Assembly: GCA_039545295.1 (NCBI GenBank)
Contig: BCIK01000030.1
Span: 62,001 to 126,000 of the forward strand
Source of the DNA: Udeniomyces pyricola
Taxonomy: Eukaryota > Basidiomycota > Tremellomycetes > Cystofilobasidiales > Mrakiaceae
Length of the DNA: 64,000 nucleotides
Reading direction: 5' to 3'
Shown here: positions 51,054-63,432 of the stretch, piece after piece
Layout of the letters: each line of letters begins with the position of its first letter
Numbering within the stretch: position 1 is the stretch's first letter
Made by a program: the position numbers and the translations under genes
The notes under the pieces: model-generated
The model's database searches: none
Told to the model about the DNA's origin: nothing
Seen by the model: the letters and a program-made list of their open reading frames with translations, nothing else

Positions 51054-51842
51054 TCAGGGACCATTGACATTACTGATTCCTTCCGCTACACGATCTCCTG
51101 GAGCACTTGTTGGATGAGAGCCAGCCATCAAAGCCTTGTCCTGAGCCAACCTAAGCGCCTTTTCTTTGGCTTCGGCCGCTGCTAAACGGGCTTCGAGCTC
51201 GGCGAGCTCTTGGGCCATCTTGGTAGTGTCTTGTTTGCTGGTGTGAGTCAAAGGACGAGAGAGTAGGGAAGGAAGGGTGACGTTAGTCCGGAGCTGAAAC
51301 GTGGAGTCGATGAGTCAACAGGCAGAGACATGAGGGATGTTGTGTGGAAGGGTAGCGTAGGATTGGGTTCCGGATTAGCGGAACAAGGATAGCTCGAGAG
51401 ACGGGCAGAGTAGAGGGTATATGCGGAGACACAGCGAGTGACGAGGACACGGAGAGTCGACTCAGATGTCCAAGATGTCCAACTTTGAAGCGAGGCTGGA
51501 AGGGAAGGGGAGGGTGAGATGATGATGGTGAAGGCAAGGGAAGAGAATCACGAACCGTTGTTCGAGACTTGCCAACCTCGTCTCGATAATGTCGTCGTCG
51601 TCGTCGTCGTCGTCGTCATCGTTCTGCGGTTGACTTTGGTGGGCCATAGTATCCGTTCCGCTGGATCTGTTTTCTGTCGAGGTAGTTGATGAGCTGGCTA
51701 AGAGAAGACCTCCCCACCCGGCGTCATCGGCGGTTAGACTATCGGAGACGTTGGCGAAAGAGGCGAGGCGGGGTGGGTGCGCTGGGATAGCGAGGACGGA
51801 GAGGATGGAGTCGGTGCTTGGGGATGTGAGGGTTGAGGGCAT
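51054..51842 (-). CDS. Small coiled-coil protein, unknown function
   Basis: Not recognised. The first exon (51556-51842) starts MPSTLTSPSTDS, carries a D10 run and ends ETRLASLEQR. The last exon (about 51054-51234) codes for KMAQELAELEARLAAAEAKEK and then a Gly/Ser/Pro tail ending NVNGP. Leucines and alanines every three to four residues in both parts suggest a continuous coiled coil. Between them a 12-nt exon (51484-51495) keeps phase and adds LAS. Without it, or with the first intron retained (60 nt, in frame), the protein would stop earlier at 51462. The total would be about 160 aa. Joints are uncertain. It is divergent from the CCDC124-type gene. Confidence 0.45.
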
Positions 51843-52597
51843 GTTGTAGGAATGGTAGGTTCGGAGAAAGCGATATGGGGTGGAATGGCCAAGGTGAGTG
51901 GGTGTGGGCTGGAAGATTCAATCGGCCGAGGCAGAAGCAGAGAGATGAGTTGGATGGGGAAGGGAAAGAGGAAGAGAGATGGGAAGGTTCATGCGAAGGG
52001 AAGAGGAGACACACTGCCTAGACAAGTGTTATTCAAGGTCAACAATGATATTCATCAGTATGTCATCACTGTCTTTGGGCAGATACGGCCAAATATGGGT
52101 TCATTATAGTTTGTTTGTTTCCTGCCATCGTTCCCTTTTTCACCTCATTTAATGTACCTCATGTCAATCTCTCCTCTCTCTTGCACCAGAAGTCTCTCAT
52201 ATATATACTATATGCACCATGACCACAGTGTCTATGATGTGACATGCTCATCAGCCATGATCCCGATGGTCGCTATCAATCAATCACCTCTCGAGGTAAA
52301 TCATCAACCCGAAGTCAACCGTGAAAGGAGATGATGAACAATCAGAAACATGGAAACCACTCGGTCGGCTTCCGCCCTACACAGCCTGCAAAGCGCACGT
52401 GGCGTATAGCCAGGGACCGGTAATCTCAAACGTCAGCTCTTTCTCTCCCCGTCATCGATCAGCTTGACCTCCCTCTCCATCTTTCATTCGCTTCCCAATC
52501 GCCCTCTCTGTGCTCTACTCACACCATCACCCCCACCTCGTAACTTCACAACCCTTACTCCCTCCATTTCCCATCCCAAAACCTTCAGCACATAACA
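51843..52597. other. Divergent intergenic region
   Basis: 755 nt between the coiled-coil and CCDC124-type genes. No further feature recognised. Confidence 0.5.
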
Positions 52598-54596
52598 ATG
52601 GCTCCCAAAGGAGGCAAGGGCGGCAAGGCCGTCAAGGCAAGTGTCACTTAAACCCCCTTCTCCTCTGTTACCTCTCTGGCTTCGGGTTCAGGCATTCTCA
52701 TTCGTCGCCTGCGGCCTGGCGGATCCCTTGACTCATCTGGAAGCTAACCCTCTTGTTTTGTTCTTCCTACCTTTATCTTCTTGATCTCATAATCACTCAT
52801 TCCCCCTCGGCATCATCGTCCGTGTTGCCATCGGGTGGGGAATTCAACAGGAGGAGAACGCTAAAGAGAACGCTATTAAGCAGAAGCAAAAGGCCGAGCA
52901 GCAGGAGGCTGAGAAATGGAAGGATGGCGCAAAGTCGTAAGTTTTCGTGGCTTTTTTCTATATACTCATGTCTAATGATTGTTTAAAGATGAGTGCTTGG
53001 GGTGAGAGTGGGTGGTCGGCCTGAAGAGATCGGTTGGACAGGGTTCGTACTGGCATGGAGAGCGGTAGGAAACGCACGTGACTGGCTAATGCTTTCTTTC
53101 ATCGACCTATGCTTTCTGATCAAACCTCCTTCACCCCGCCATTGTCAATCAAAATTGATCGCATCTCATCTGTAAATCATCCCGCTTTGTTTCTTTTCCT
53201 GCCTTTTCCATCGATTTTTGCCTTCTCTAGCAAGGACAACTCCAAGGAGGAGAAGCGACTAGCCGATCTCGCGCGCAAGCAAGAAGCTGCTCGGCTCCTT
53301 GCCGAAGAGGAGAAGGCCATTGCGTCCAAAGCACCGAAAGCGGCCGCCAAACCCAAGGTGGCTGCCAAATCCAAGGTGGAGAAGAAAAAGAAGGAGGCAG
53401 AGGTCAACGTTGTGCCGGCGGGGCCTGGTGCGATCGCTGCGGGTGGTGGGTTGGGTGCGGCAACGGAGTGGCCAGAGAAGGATCAGGAACCTGTTCCGGT
53501 CAGTCGCGACGTGTCCCTAGGATCATATTACTTCCAAAAAGAGGAGACTTGAACTAAAGGAGTGGTAACTTCCTTTCTAATTCTAGCATCTCGAGGCCAC
53601 GGGTATTGACGACATGCTCGAAGCTCTCGAGATTGCCAACGCCAAGAGTGAGTTCTCCATTGTTTTCCTTCCTTCTCTTGATCAACTCGCTGACCCACCT
53701 CACACCTTCTTAATCCATCATGCGTCTTTGTTTTTCATCTCGTCCTTATTAGCTGACAAGGCCTCGGTGGGAGCCAAGGCCGGTCAGCTCGAGACCCATC
53801 CCGAGAGGAGGTTCAAGGCTGCTCTGGAAAAGTACATTGAAGACGAGCTGCCAGTCATCCGAAAGGAGGTTTGTCTTGTCATTCTTCCTCTCTATATGTC
53901 TAAGAAGTCCCTACCGCTGCAACTTCTTCCTGTGTATCTCTCGAGAGTTGAGGGGAAGATTGTAGCTATCTTGAAAGATGAACGCAAGAGCAAAAACGTT
54001 GCCTTCTTGCTTTCCGTCGCATCAACGATTGACAACCCCTTGTCGTTCACATTCTTATCCCTATTCCTCGTCCATGAATACCTACTCTATCCAATGTTAA
54101 CCTCATACCTACCATAACAAATGGCCACCACATACCGTACCGTATCCCGATTCAATCACTTCCATCAAAAAGCAACCGGGCATGCGACTTCAACAATACA
54201 AAGAGCGACTCTTCATTCAATTCAAGAAGCATCCTGACAACCGTACGTAGTCGTTCTTCTTCTTTTTTTTTTCCTTGTTCTTTTTCCCCTTGCTTGATCG
54301 TGTCTGAAATTACGGCTCATGACTATCTCGCTCATGTCTGATCGCTATGCAACTTGATTGCCATTACCATCATCTTATCTCCACGATTCCTTTCAAACCT
54401 CGACTCAACTCCTTGAATTATCATACCATCTCTCACTCGGCCCCTCTTCACTCCATCCTTGTGCCACAAAACAACCCAAACAGCTTTCAACCAAGTCACG
54501 CTCGCCTACAATGCCTCGCAAGAGGACAAGGTCGCCGCCCTCAAGGCCCATACCGCCGAGAAGGAGAGGAGACTCCAAGCCAAGGAGAGGGCTTAG
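52598..54596 (+). CDS. CCDC124: CCDC124 family ribosome-associated protein
   Basis: Conserved eukaryotic coiled-coil protein; relatives (CCDC124, yeast Lso2) sit on idle 80S ribosomes and help restart translation. Seven exons join in phase: 52598-52636, 52851-52936, 53231-53498, 53587-53647, 53753-53868, 54173-54242, 54484-54596, giving 250 aa (human 223). The basic N-terminus MAPKGGKGGKAVK leads into a highly charged helix (KEEKRLADLARKQEAARLL). The family's C-terminal block follows: GIDDMLEALEIA, HPERRFKAALEKYIEDELP, GMRLQQYKERLFIQFKKHPDN and NQVTLAYNA. Intron 1 starts with GC rather than GT (AAG|GCAAGT), and exon 6 follows an AAG acceptor. Confidence 0.88.
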
Positions 54597-55010
54597 GGAA
54601 CAACAATGATAATAATACAAACATCGAGAAGAAGGAATAGAAGGATGCGAAGAGGAAAGTAGTACGATGCATGATGGCTTGTCCTTTGGAAAAGTGGGAT
54701 CGAATTTCTTCTGTTTTCGTCTTCTCCTTCTTCTTCCTCCTTCTTGTGTCGTGATGCTTTCCTGAACCGATCGGATCGGCTTACGTTACTGGATTTCCAT
54801 CAAACTCACTTGAGCCGAATGGGTTTGCTGACAATGTCGATGGTATCCATCCATCAAGAACTCCGGGTTTCTTCATACACACATATATCATTTAAAAGCA
54901 TCGAACCCTCAAAACTCGACCCCCTTCAACGTCTCCCGCCCCGCTCTTTCGCCATCATGCTGATGATGACTCCATACTAAATATAATAATAAATAATTAA
55001 TCTTCAATCA
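54597..55010. other. Convergent intergenic region
   Basis: About 400 nt between convergent genes; AT-rich near 54980-55000. Nothing else seen. Confidence 0.5.
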
Positions 55011-55998
55011 CTATCGTGAATCCTTTCGGAACACCTTCGTTATTCGTTCTTGTTCCTCCGCCGCCCCCTTCCGCTTCTTCCGGATCGAGACTACGATTCA
55101 GTTGGAACATGGCAGCGTGGTTGACGGATCGGTCGGAATCGAGATTTGTACGAGGTACGGGCAAAATATGGTGGGGTTTACGAACATCACAACGTAGAGG
55201 TCAACGTTTGGGAAGTTGACGTCGGCATGGTGGGGAAAGAAAAAGAAAAAGTCGACGAGCTCACCATGTTGTTCTAGAAGGAGTCTCAAGTTGGGAAAGC
55301 TTTGAGCAGAGGTTTGGTTGGAGTTGGGTTGGAAAGGAAATGGTTGTGACTGAAGCCGTTGTTGGGATATGAATTCTGTGGAGTGAATGATTCGTTGGAG
55401 AGATATGAAAATTCGCGTGTTACTCGGCTGAAAGAGGAGGGATGGCGACATGTAGAGGATGCGAGACCGATTCGTCAGGGACTTGAGCATGTCGTCGGAG
55501 GGAAGGTGAAGTAGGTGGGAGTTGTGGTGGTGGCGATGGTGCCATTAGGGGCGGGATGTTCTCCTTGGACTCGTCAGGTTCGAAGAGTGAGAAGGAGGGA
55601 GCCATGTCGAGGAGCTGGTGAAGTGGTGTGATGGTGGTGGTGATGATGGTGATGGCGGTAGGAGACGTTGTTTCAGGCGATTCAGAGGGCGGTGAAGATG
55701 GCTCGACTCGACTATCGATGCACAACTCTGTCTTTTTAGATGGAGACGTGGTGAGAATCTCGGAGGATGACGGTGATGGTGAGGTAGATGTCGAAATAGG
55801 GAGGTCCTCAAAGATATCAAACCCACAATCGCCCTCATAAGGAGCTGATCGATCGGATGGATGCTCAAAGGTGTAACCGGATGGATACGGGCGTGAAGTG
55901 GACGAGGAGTCGAGATGGATGTTGCTGGAGTTTAACGCCGAGTCGGATGAAGGTGAGCACGGATGCGCAGGAGGTACGACCGGAGAGCTGGGGACCAT
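55011..55998 (-). CDS. Tentative KEN-box protein, unknown function
   Basis: Not recognised. The main exon (about 55422-55998) codes for a Ser/Pro-rich protein starting MVPSSPVVPPAHPC. It contains GFDIFEDLP and later FSLFEPDESKENIPP. The KEN followed by Pro fits a degron read by the anaphase-promoting complex, so the protein may be cell-cycle regulated. The exon can end at GA|GTAACA. A next exon after an AAG acceptor (DFPNLRLLLEQH) and a last exon after GTAG would give a basic C-terminus ending KVFRKDSR at 55011. Another choice of second exon shifts the frame and ends at 54997 (GFTIVIED). The 3' end is therefore open. Confidence 0.42.
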
Positions 55999-57695
55999 GA
56001 CGAAGGGGGAGATGGAAGCGGAGTGCCTGCTGAGATGACTGTAGGTTCAGCCGAACGTACAAAAGGGAAGGAATATAAGAAAAGATTTTTTGATGGGAGG
56101 AAGTCAGGAGAACAAAACTTGAAGATGGAAAGAAAAAAAAGTTCTTTCTATCTGCATTCACCTCGGAGAATCTTTTTTCCTCCGCGCAGCGACTCGAGGC
56201 GTCGTCCGTGGACGCGATGGGGACCGACGTGTTCCAATAGCAGCTGGAGGCGGGGTGGTTCGAGCAGGATGCCCACGCTGGTCATCGCGACCTATTGTCT
56301 CGAGCTGATAGGAGGATAAAAAATCTTGCATCGTGCCATAAGGGTGGTGAGGAAGTGGTAGGGGTCTTCATGCATCGATCAAGAGAGAAACAAGAACAGA
56401 ACAAAAAGAGTTTATACTAAGTGATACGTTGCGTGTGTCGGACGAATGGTCATGCCGGTTAGGTTCGCGTTCCCAGCACTTTTCATGGGCTAACCATACA
56501 GGACGGAAAGTAGAAGGAAACATTCATATCCTGCTTACATGCCATGGTGAAGTTCTCTTCTTTTTAGCTCGTGCCCTCTGGAAGAGCCTGAACGTGGATA
56601 CGTCGCGTTCGGTAGCTGGTCATTGACAGACGAGACAACACGAACCTCATGATCCGAGTATCTAGATCTATGTACCAGCGGCCGATGGGAATGGACCGTA
56701 TGGTCCAGAGGTAGTGGGGCTAGAGGGATGCGGTCCATTTGGTATGGTGAGATATTAGGATGACGGGGACGTTGGATGGAGAAACCGGGAGATTCGTTGT
56801 AGGTGACAATCAGAGCGGTGATGGTAGATGATCGTTCAACTTCTGTTGGCGGATCTCATACCAGAAGGAAGAGGGCCACGTCTGTTAGAGTATGAAGCCA
56901 CTGGTCTGTATGGATGAGGGCGATGTGCTAAAAGATCGCGTGGATGAAAGAAGATATCGTGGGTTGACGGTGCTGATGTGGACGTGGAAGAAGGAGAAGA
57001 TGGAAGAGAAAGCAGATACCCGACGATAATTAAACATTAAATCCAGACGTGGTCGATTTCGAGTGATCAGGCCCGCGTCATCGGCGGCATGCGCGACTTC
57101 ACGCTGCGGCAGAACGCCCATGCTCTGATTGTGTATCGACGTGCCACTGATCAGGCTTACATGATGAGCCAAGTCTCCGGGCTGGTATATATATGGCCAG
57201 TCAGATCTCAGATTTGACTAAATTCAGCCTTGCGTCTTCCATTGAGTTACGATGGATAAATTTGATGCCATAAGGAGGAATCTCAACATATCAAAACCAA
57301 GACAGGTGTATATGTGACGGCTGACGCATGAGGCGGCGGTGCAAACAAAACGATACATATGAGAGGAAGAGGGGGACAAGGGCAACAGCGGTTCATAATG
57401 ATAGGGGTTATATAAATAATTGTGTGTGTGTGGATTTGTCAGAAGGAAAATGACGTCGACGAAAGACGAGGGGAATACATATATGGGCGGTGGCAAGGGT
57501 ATCGTGAGGCAGCGGAGCTGGCTGAATGAGATGAGTATTATGGAAGAAGAAAGGAAAGTGAAACCGTAGGTATGTATGAGAGAATGAACGTAGTGGGCGA
57601 ACATCGTGTTAGGCAAAGTATTAAGGAAGCTACGTCTCAGTAACAAAGATGTGCAAGGGATATATGTAACGAACGCAACGGCATCTTCTATCCTG
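55999..57695. other. Intergenic region
   Basis: 1.7 kb between two minus-strand genes: promoter side of the KEN-box gene and 3' side of the arrestin gene. A short (GT)n lies at about 57421-57431. No supported gene. Confidence 0.5.
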
Positions 57696-60600
57696 TTACG
57701 CCTTCTTCTCGACGTTGCTTTCACCCTCCCTCGCCAGCGTCCTGAATAAAGGAGCCCTGAACGAGACCGCGCTCGGAGCTCGATTCAGACCCCCGCCAAC
57801 ACCTCCTCCCTTGGACGACTTGACGGTTCCGAACCCAGCGAAGCTGTCGACAGACTTTTCCGAGTCCTTGCGTACCAACGCCGCTCCACCACCACCACCA
57901 CCATTTCCGCCTCCGAGGGGGGTGTATCCGCTCTTGACGCCCCACCCTGCACCGGTCGGAGACGGCATGATCTCTTCTCTTTCGTCCGTTTGGCCAAGTC
58001 GTCCGCCGAGAACACTCGTCGCTGAACGTCGCAACGCAGGGGAACCGGTCCCAATTCCTCCCGGACTTGAACCAGCGGGAGAGAGTGGAGAGGTAAGCTC
58101 CCTGAGAGCGTGGGATCGGGTCTCGAGGAGCGAAATCTTCTGCTTGACCGAGGGCAACTGCTGGCCCGGAGAAGCGGTCAGAGAAGAGGGCGTTCGACTC
58201 ATAGTCGTTCGCGAGCGGGTCGGCGACTGGTAGGACATTGGTGAGTCAACACCTTTGGTAGGTGAAGAAGGAGGTTGACGGTATGGAGATGACGGAGAGT
58301 AGTAATCTACCGATTGGGAGCGCTGCGTCGGCATTGGGTGAGGCGAACCGGCGCTTTCCTCTCTGTCGGCCGTCTGGGACGAGAGGTGCCTCGCAGTGTG
58401 GAAGAGTTTGGGTGGGGATGAAGGAGCGAGGCTAGAGAGTCGACTCGTATGGACCATAGGTGGTGTTACTTCGGATGAGAGGCCCGAATCGGACGATGAG
58501 CGTTCGTCGTAGGTGAGCTCAGGCGAGGGAGCAGTGGTCCCGGATCGCTCGAGGATACGGTTTGACTTGACGCGAGCATATGGCGATGCGACCGCGACGG
58601 GGCCTTCGGAGCTTGAGGAAAAGACCATGGCGGCAGAGGAGGACGCCGACGGGTTCTTTTTGGTGGGCGAGCAAAGAAGCGCAGCCGTCGTGTCGCGAAC
58701 TTTGACAGGCGACGTAGGACGAGAGGTGGCTTGACGAGCCGTCGCGTACGCATTACTCGAGGGCGAAGATGGCAAGGGAGGCGGAAGGGACGCTTTCGCT
58801 CGAAGGTTAGACGCAGAGATGGCAGGCCGAATGCGAGCTGGCGAGGCCGATGGCGAAGCGACGCGATCCTTGATCTTGATGGGAGCTGCCGGGCTCGCGA
58901 ATGAGAAAGACGATTTCTTGCGGACGACTTTGGGAGACGATGGACCCGAGTGAGACAATGGGACTGTCTGATCTGAAGAAGGAGGGTTCATGCTCAGTCG
59001 GGTGCTAAGGCCAGCGGGGGTCACAACATTGGCAGCAGACACGCGAGGGGTCTGGGTCCGGACGACGGGATGAACAAGCTGAGGTGAAATGGAGAGGGTT
59101 GGAGTCGCAGGTGCGCCAGAGTCAGACTGTGCCGATGCGGCGGCAGAGGTCTTGGATCGTTGGAGATCTGTCGAGGGAGAGGATGTCTTCGCTAACACTG
59201 CCGGCTGAGAGAGTCGATGTGGATGTGTAGCAATCGAACGGGTAGAGGTGTTGGACAACGGAGATGGTCGGATCGAGGTGGATTCTGGCGCCGACTTGAG
59301 GAAAGGAGACGGCTGGTCGACAGCCTCGACAGGGGTGGACCCTGGGTGTATCGGCTCGCTCTGAATGCTGGCTCTCTGACGGGCTAGAGCGAGGTCCGAG
59401 GCACTCCGCTCCATTGGCGTGGGTGGCTGAGGACTCGAGGCGGCATGCTCGCGATAAGTGGAGCCAGAAGGGATGGGGTATCGAGGGGAGAGCTTCAGAA
59501 TTTCGTCATCATCGTCGTCGTCCGAATCAGAGGCAATGAGCATGGACTGCATAGCTCGACCGATGTCTTCGCCATCTCCCTCCTCGTGCTCGTGCTCGAG
59601 GACGCCTTTCATCTCGTCAACCGGTTCCACGGTCTCGTGCGCAGGTTCATCACCGCCAGAGACGTCAATAGAATGCTCGCCTTCATAGTAGAATGCTTGA
59701 TGGCCCGTTCCGAGGTCGTGGAGCGAGTGCCGATCGTCGCTGTACATATCATCCAGAGTGTGGTCCGGTTCCGGCTCGCCGTCCGAATCCACGTCAGGAT
59801 TGGCGATGCTCAACATCCTCCTCGCGATAGGCTCATCCCGGAGCGAGAGATCTGATTCAGTATCTGAAGACTCATCGGCGTCGTGATCGGCTGCGGCAGC
59901 GTCGATGGTTGTCTTGATGAAGGCCATGCTCGCCCGATGGGTCAGGAGCCCCCGAGACTCCTCGGGAATCGTCTTTGGCGTTGTCGAGCTAGGTTGATGG
60001 GACATGTGGTAGGGTGTTGGCCTCGACTCGGGCGCTCCATGGCTACTATTGGTCCTCAGGGGGACGACTTCGCCTTGAGCGCTCGCTGTGGACTGAGTCT
60101 TTGAGGCGCGATCGGTATTCTGTTCTGGATAGTCGAACTTGACGGGTTGAACCTCCGAAGGCATGCTGGGCTCGGGTACCTTGGCGGGTGGTAAGATAGA
60201 GGTCCGTTTGAGTGTTGGGACAGCGATAGGTTGGTGAATGGAGGCAGGCCGAGGCTCGGGTCGGGTCGACGAGGGCGGAGGGTCGATGGAGACAAAGTTG
60301 ATAATCTTGATAGGAAGCTCGGCATGGAGGGAGTTATTGGCCGTGACTCGGAGGATGTACGATACTTCAATCAGCCGTCCGCGTTGGATAGAGAGTGCTG
60401 TGGGCTAGAGCATGGAGCGAGAAAGAATCGTCAGGTCACCGTAGATAATCTGCGGAGTCGATGAGTTCAAGACAAGAGGATCCCAGAAGACTCACAGGCA
60501 ACAGCATCCCTATGCTCCAGCTTCCTTTCTCCTTTTCGTCACACCCTTTCCACCATCCTCGGCCAGTGACGTAGCCCTTTCCTCCACCCTGCCCAGCCTC

Positions 60601-60751
60601 GAGGATTGTTTCGGCAATTTTCTTGCGTCGCGAGGCAGTCTGGCAAGCGTCGTGCTCCGTATCGGGCGACATGGAATTGATGGCAAGATGGGGCGTGGGA
60701 TGGAAGAATGTAGTGACTTGGAAGAGCGACATGGTGAGATTTTTGATCTGA

Positions 60752-60785
<34 letters not shown>

Positions 60786-62978
60786 ACGATCATCGAAACC
60801 CGTTAGCAAACGAACACGCCAGGTGGCACGTGATGCAAAGTAGCGACTCACTCGCTTAGAGCTATCGTTTCTGATTAAAACATCGACCCAAACCTGTTGA
60901 CCAGCCACCCAGGTCTTTCTTGCGGCCCGAACCTTCAATTCGACGAGGCCACCTCCGCCCAGGAAACCTCCCATCTTCTCCTCCCTTCTTGCTTCGATTG
61001 GGGCCTCCCAGTTTCGGAGCACCTTCGCCATCTCGAGGAAGGGGTAGACGGTGACGTGTCGGTAGAAGTGGGCGATGCTCTTTTGTTTCTTGGCCACCTC
61101 ACTTGGGCCGGACGATGCGGAGATGGCGGCTGAGGGGAAGTAGAGCTTGAGCGAAGCAATAAGGATGTACTTGAGCGATCCCTGATGTGAGCCGAAGGGA
61201 CCCTTGGGGAACGACGTCAGAGGGAGAGGTAGGGTGAAGGGGATCGAATGTGTGCCAGCGTGAGCGAGTCGGAAGCCCGAGGATGATGTCGTGGGTGAAG
61301 AGACAGTGTCTGGCGATGGCGAGGAGTCAAAGAGCGAAGATCGGTGTGAGGTGTTTGGTTCAAAGAGAGGAAGCGTGTACGAGTGATGGTAGAAGATGTG
61401 TCGAGACTGGTGCGAGGGCACGTCTGCGAGGAAGAACATGCGAGATCATTCAGAACGGGTGAGCAAGGAAGTGTGATGCAACGTAGGCAGAGAGAACTTA
61501 TGTGTCCAAGACCCTGTAAGCGAGGCAGAAGTTCCAACCCGGTTGAGAGGCTTTACCTTCGAATCCAACGATTCGGACTTTGCCCCCTCCGACGTAGACA
61601 TCTCCTTCCTTCTTGTTCCATTCGCGAACCTTGACTTCCATGCGACCTTTAACATCGCATCCCTCGACCATGACGTCCCTCTCGAGTGATACGCTGTGAA
61701 CAAACAAGCGAAAAGAAGGATCGTCCATTAGTAGACGTCCTCTTCAACTTTCTTCGCCTTTTGATGTCGTAGATTACGATTTGTTCCGAAGGTTGCAACG
61801 TACTCAATCTCGACTCTGCCCTTCTTTTTTCCTGCCTCGAGCCTGACCTCGCCTTCCTTGCCTTTGCCTTCCTTGGTGCCGAGGCCTCGACCATGTCCAT
61901 CCTCGCCTCCCTGTCCAAGGATCCTTTTGAGCTCCCGGGCGTTCTGCTCCCTCCCAAGTCCATGGCTGAGAAGAGTTCCCGCTCGCTCGAGGCCGCCCGT
62001 GCTTAGGGCTCTGGGCCTTAGTCGAGGAGGATGCACAGTGCCTGCCGACGGATGGGTGACTTCGTTGCTGCCAGCGATCGGATATTCATCGTGCGCGAAC
62101 GACTGGGGAAGACGACCGGGATAGGGACCCTGTTGAGTGTACTGAGAGATGGACACATCATGAGGTGTCTGCTGTTGCTGTGGTTGAGAGGAACTATGCC
62201 GGTAATCGATGGGTGACCCGATGTCAAACGAGCGACCGTGCGGCGTGAGAGCAAGGTAATGACCCGAGTCGACGTGATGAAGTGCGGCATGAGTTTGGGA
62301 CTTGGCTCGACGTCGAAGCGATTCGGGACGAGGTGCCGTTGCGTGGAGAGGTTGAACGGACTGAGGCGTCGGTGGTTGACGGAAGAAGGGCTGAGGAGGT
62401 CGGCGAGCGGCGTTAGGGCCGAGAGGAGGCTCAGAAGGGTTGTAAAAGGGGATAGCTTGAGGAGCACGATGCTGGTATGGATGAGGCTGAGGTTGAAAAG
62501 GTTGTGGATGATACTGTTGCGGTACGTGTTGGGTCGGAGGCGAAGTACCGTAGCCCAACCGGTCGTCCTCGTCTTCGTCGCCATCGTAGCTGGCGAGGTC
62601 GAAGTCGTAGCCGGGATCACCCCCTAATTCTACACGCCTCCGGTCCGCCTCCTTTTCCCGAGGAAGGAGAAATTCGCCGGCGCTCCTGGATCGACGGATG
62701 ATCTGCTGCTTGGTAGAAACGTCGGGTTGCATGGTTGAAACAGTCGATGACGTTCGGACGCGTGGACGACGGACGAGGGATGTTGCAGAGCGAGGAGCGG
62801 GAGTAGTTGAGGATGGACTAGGGCTGGGATTGTTGGCAGTATCACTTGTATGAGGGAGGTCGGGACTGTGTTCGGAAGGTGTCACAATCAAGGAGGAGTC
62901 AGGCGAGGAATGAAAGGTGATACCACAGCCGTATTGACCGTCGGGCAGGTTGGGTGTTGACAGAATCGGAGGAAGCAT
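57696..62978 (-). CDS. Alpha-arrestin family protein with long disordered ends
   Basis: Arrestin-fold trafficking adaptor; fungal members recruit the Rsp5-type ubiquitin ligase to membrane proteins for endocytosis. Five exons on the minus strand join in phase: 61804-62978, 61557-61693, 60852-61423, 60496-60747, 57696-60404, giving 1,614 aa with the start at MLPPILSTPNL. An upstream in-frame Met at 63170 would add 64 residues. Residues 1-385 are Gln/Pro/Ser-rich. The arrestin N part follows: VEIDVSLERDVMVEGCDVKG, GKVRIVGFE, HIFYHHSYTLPLF and AGTHSIPFTLPLP. The C part contains ELKVRAARKTWVAGQQVWVD, IKNLTMSLFQVTTFF and RGRLIEVSYILRVTANNS. More than 750 Ser/Pro-rich residues follow to the end. 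The intron at 60748-60851 has about 32 T directly before its acceptor. Confidence 0.85.
60753..60784. repeat. Poly-A tract (poly-T on the transcribed strand) in an arrestin intron
   Basis: About 32 A in the plus strand lie immediately before the acceptor of the third intron on the minus strand, forming its pyrimidine tract. Confidence 0.9.
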
Positions 62979-63432
62979 TCTCGCAACGTCGAACAAGATG
63001 CACTGCGGGGCTGTGAAAAGGTAAGGAGACGCGTGGGAGCAATGACGAAGGAGAGGTATGTGCTTCGATAGGAAGATGGAGGATGGGTCTACAGCGCGTG
63101 AAGAACGGTGGAGATTGCGGGGGGCGCGACGTCGAAGGAAAAGGCAGAGCCAGATGAGGGAACAACTCAAAAACAGGCGCGTCGGACACTAGATTCTCTA
63201 TCAACCAACGTACGCACATACATCGGTCTCCCAGCCGTCTCGTTTGTATTTGATCTCCCCGCCTCGCGCTCTCGGGTTCTCTTAGTTCGCTTCCCATTCG
63301 TTTGGTTTATGTCATTTTGCATAAATCGTACCATATCCCTTGGTACAGTTCACAATATCTATGCAATTCTAACCCACATTCCCCTGGCCTAATCCGCCAT
63401 CTTTGTCCTCAATCCTCACCGCATGTGCATAA
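62979..63432. other. Promoter or 5' leader region of the arrestin gene
   Basis: About 450 nt between the chosen arrestin start and the stop of the next minus-strand gene. The first 192 nt remain open in the arrestin frame, so part of it may be coding or leader. Confidence 0.4.

Noticed and set aside
51462..51842. 126-codon frame as the complete coiled-coil protein
   Set aside because: It reads through a probable 60-nt intron and stops before the strongly helical exon that continues the coiled coil.
62979..63170. Upstream Met of the arrestin frame as the true start
   Set aside because: Kept only as an alternative. The extra 64 residues look like translated leader, and the Met at 62978 begins a better-looking N-terminus.
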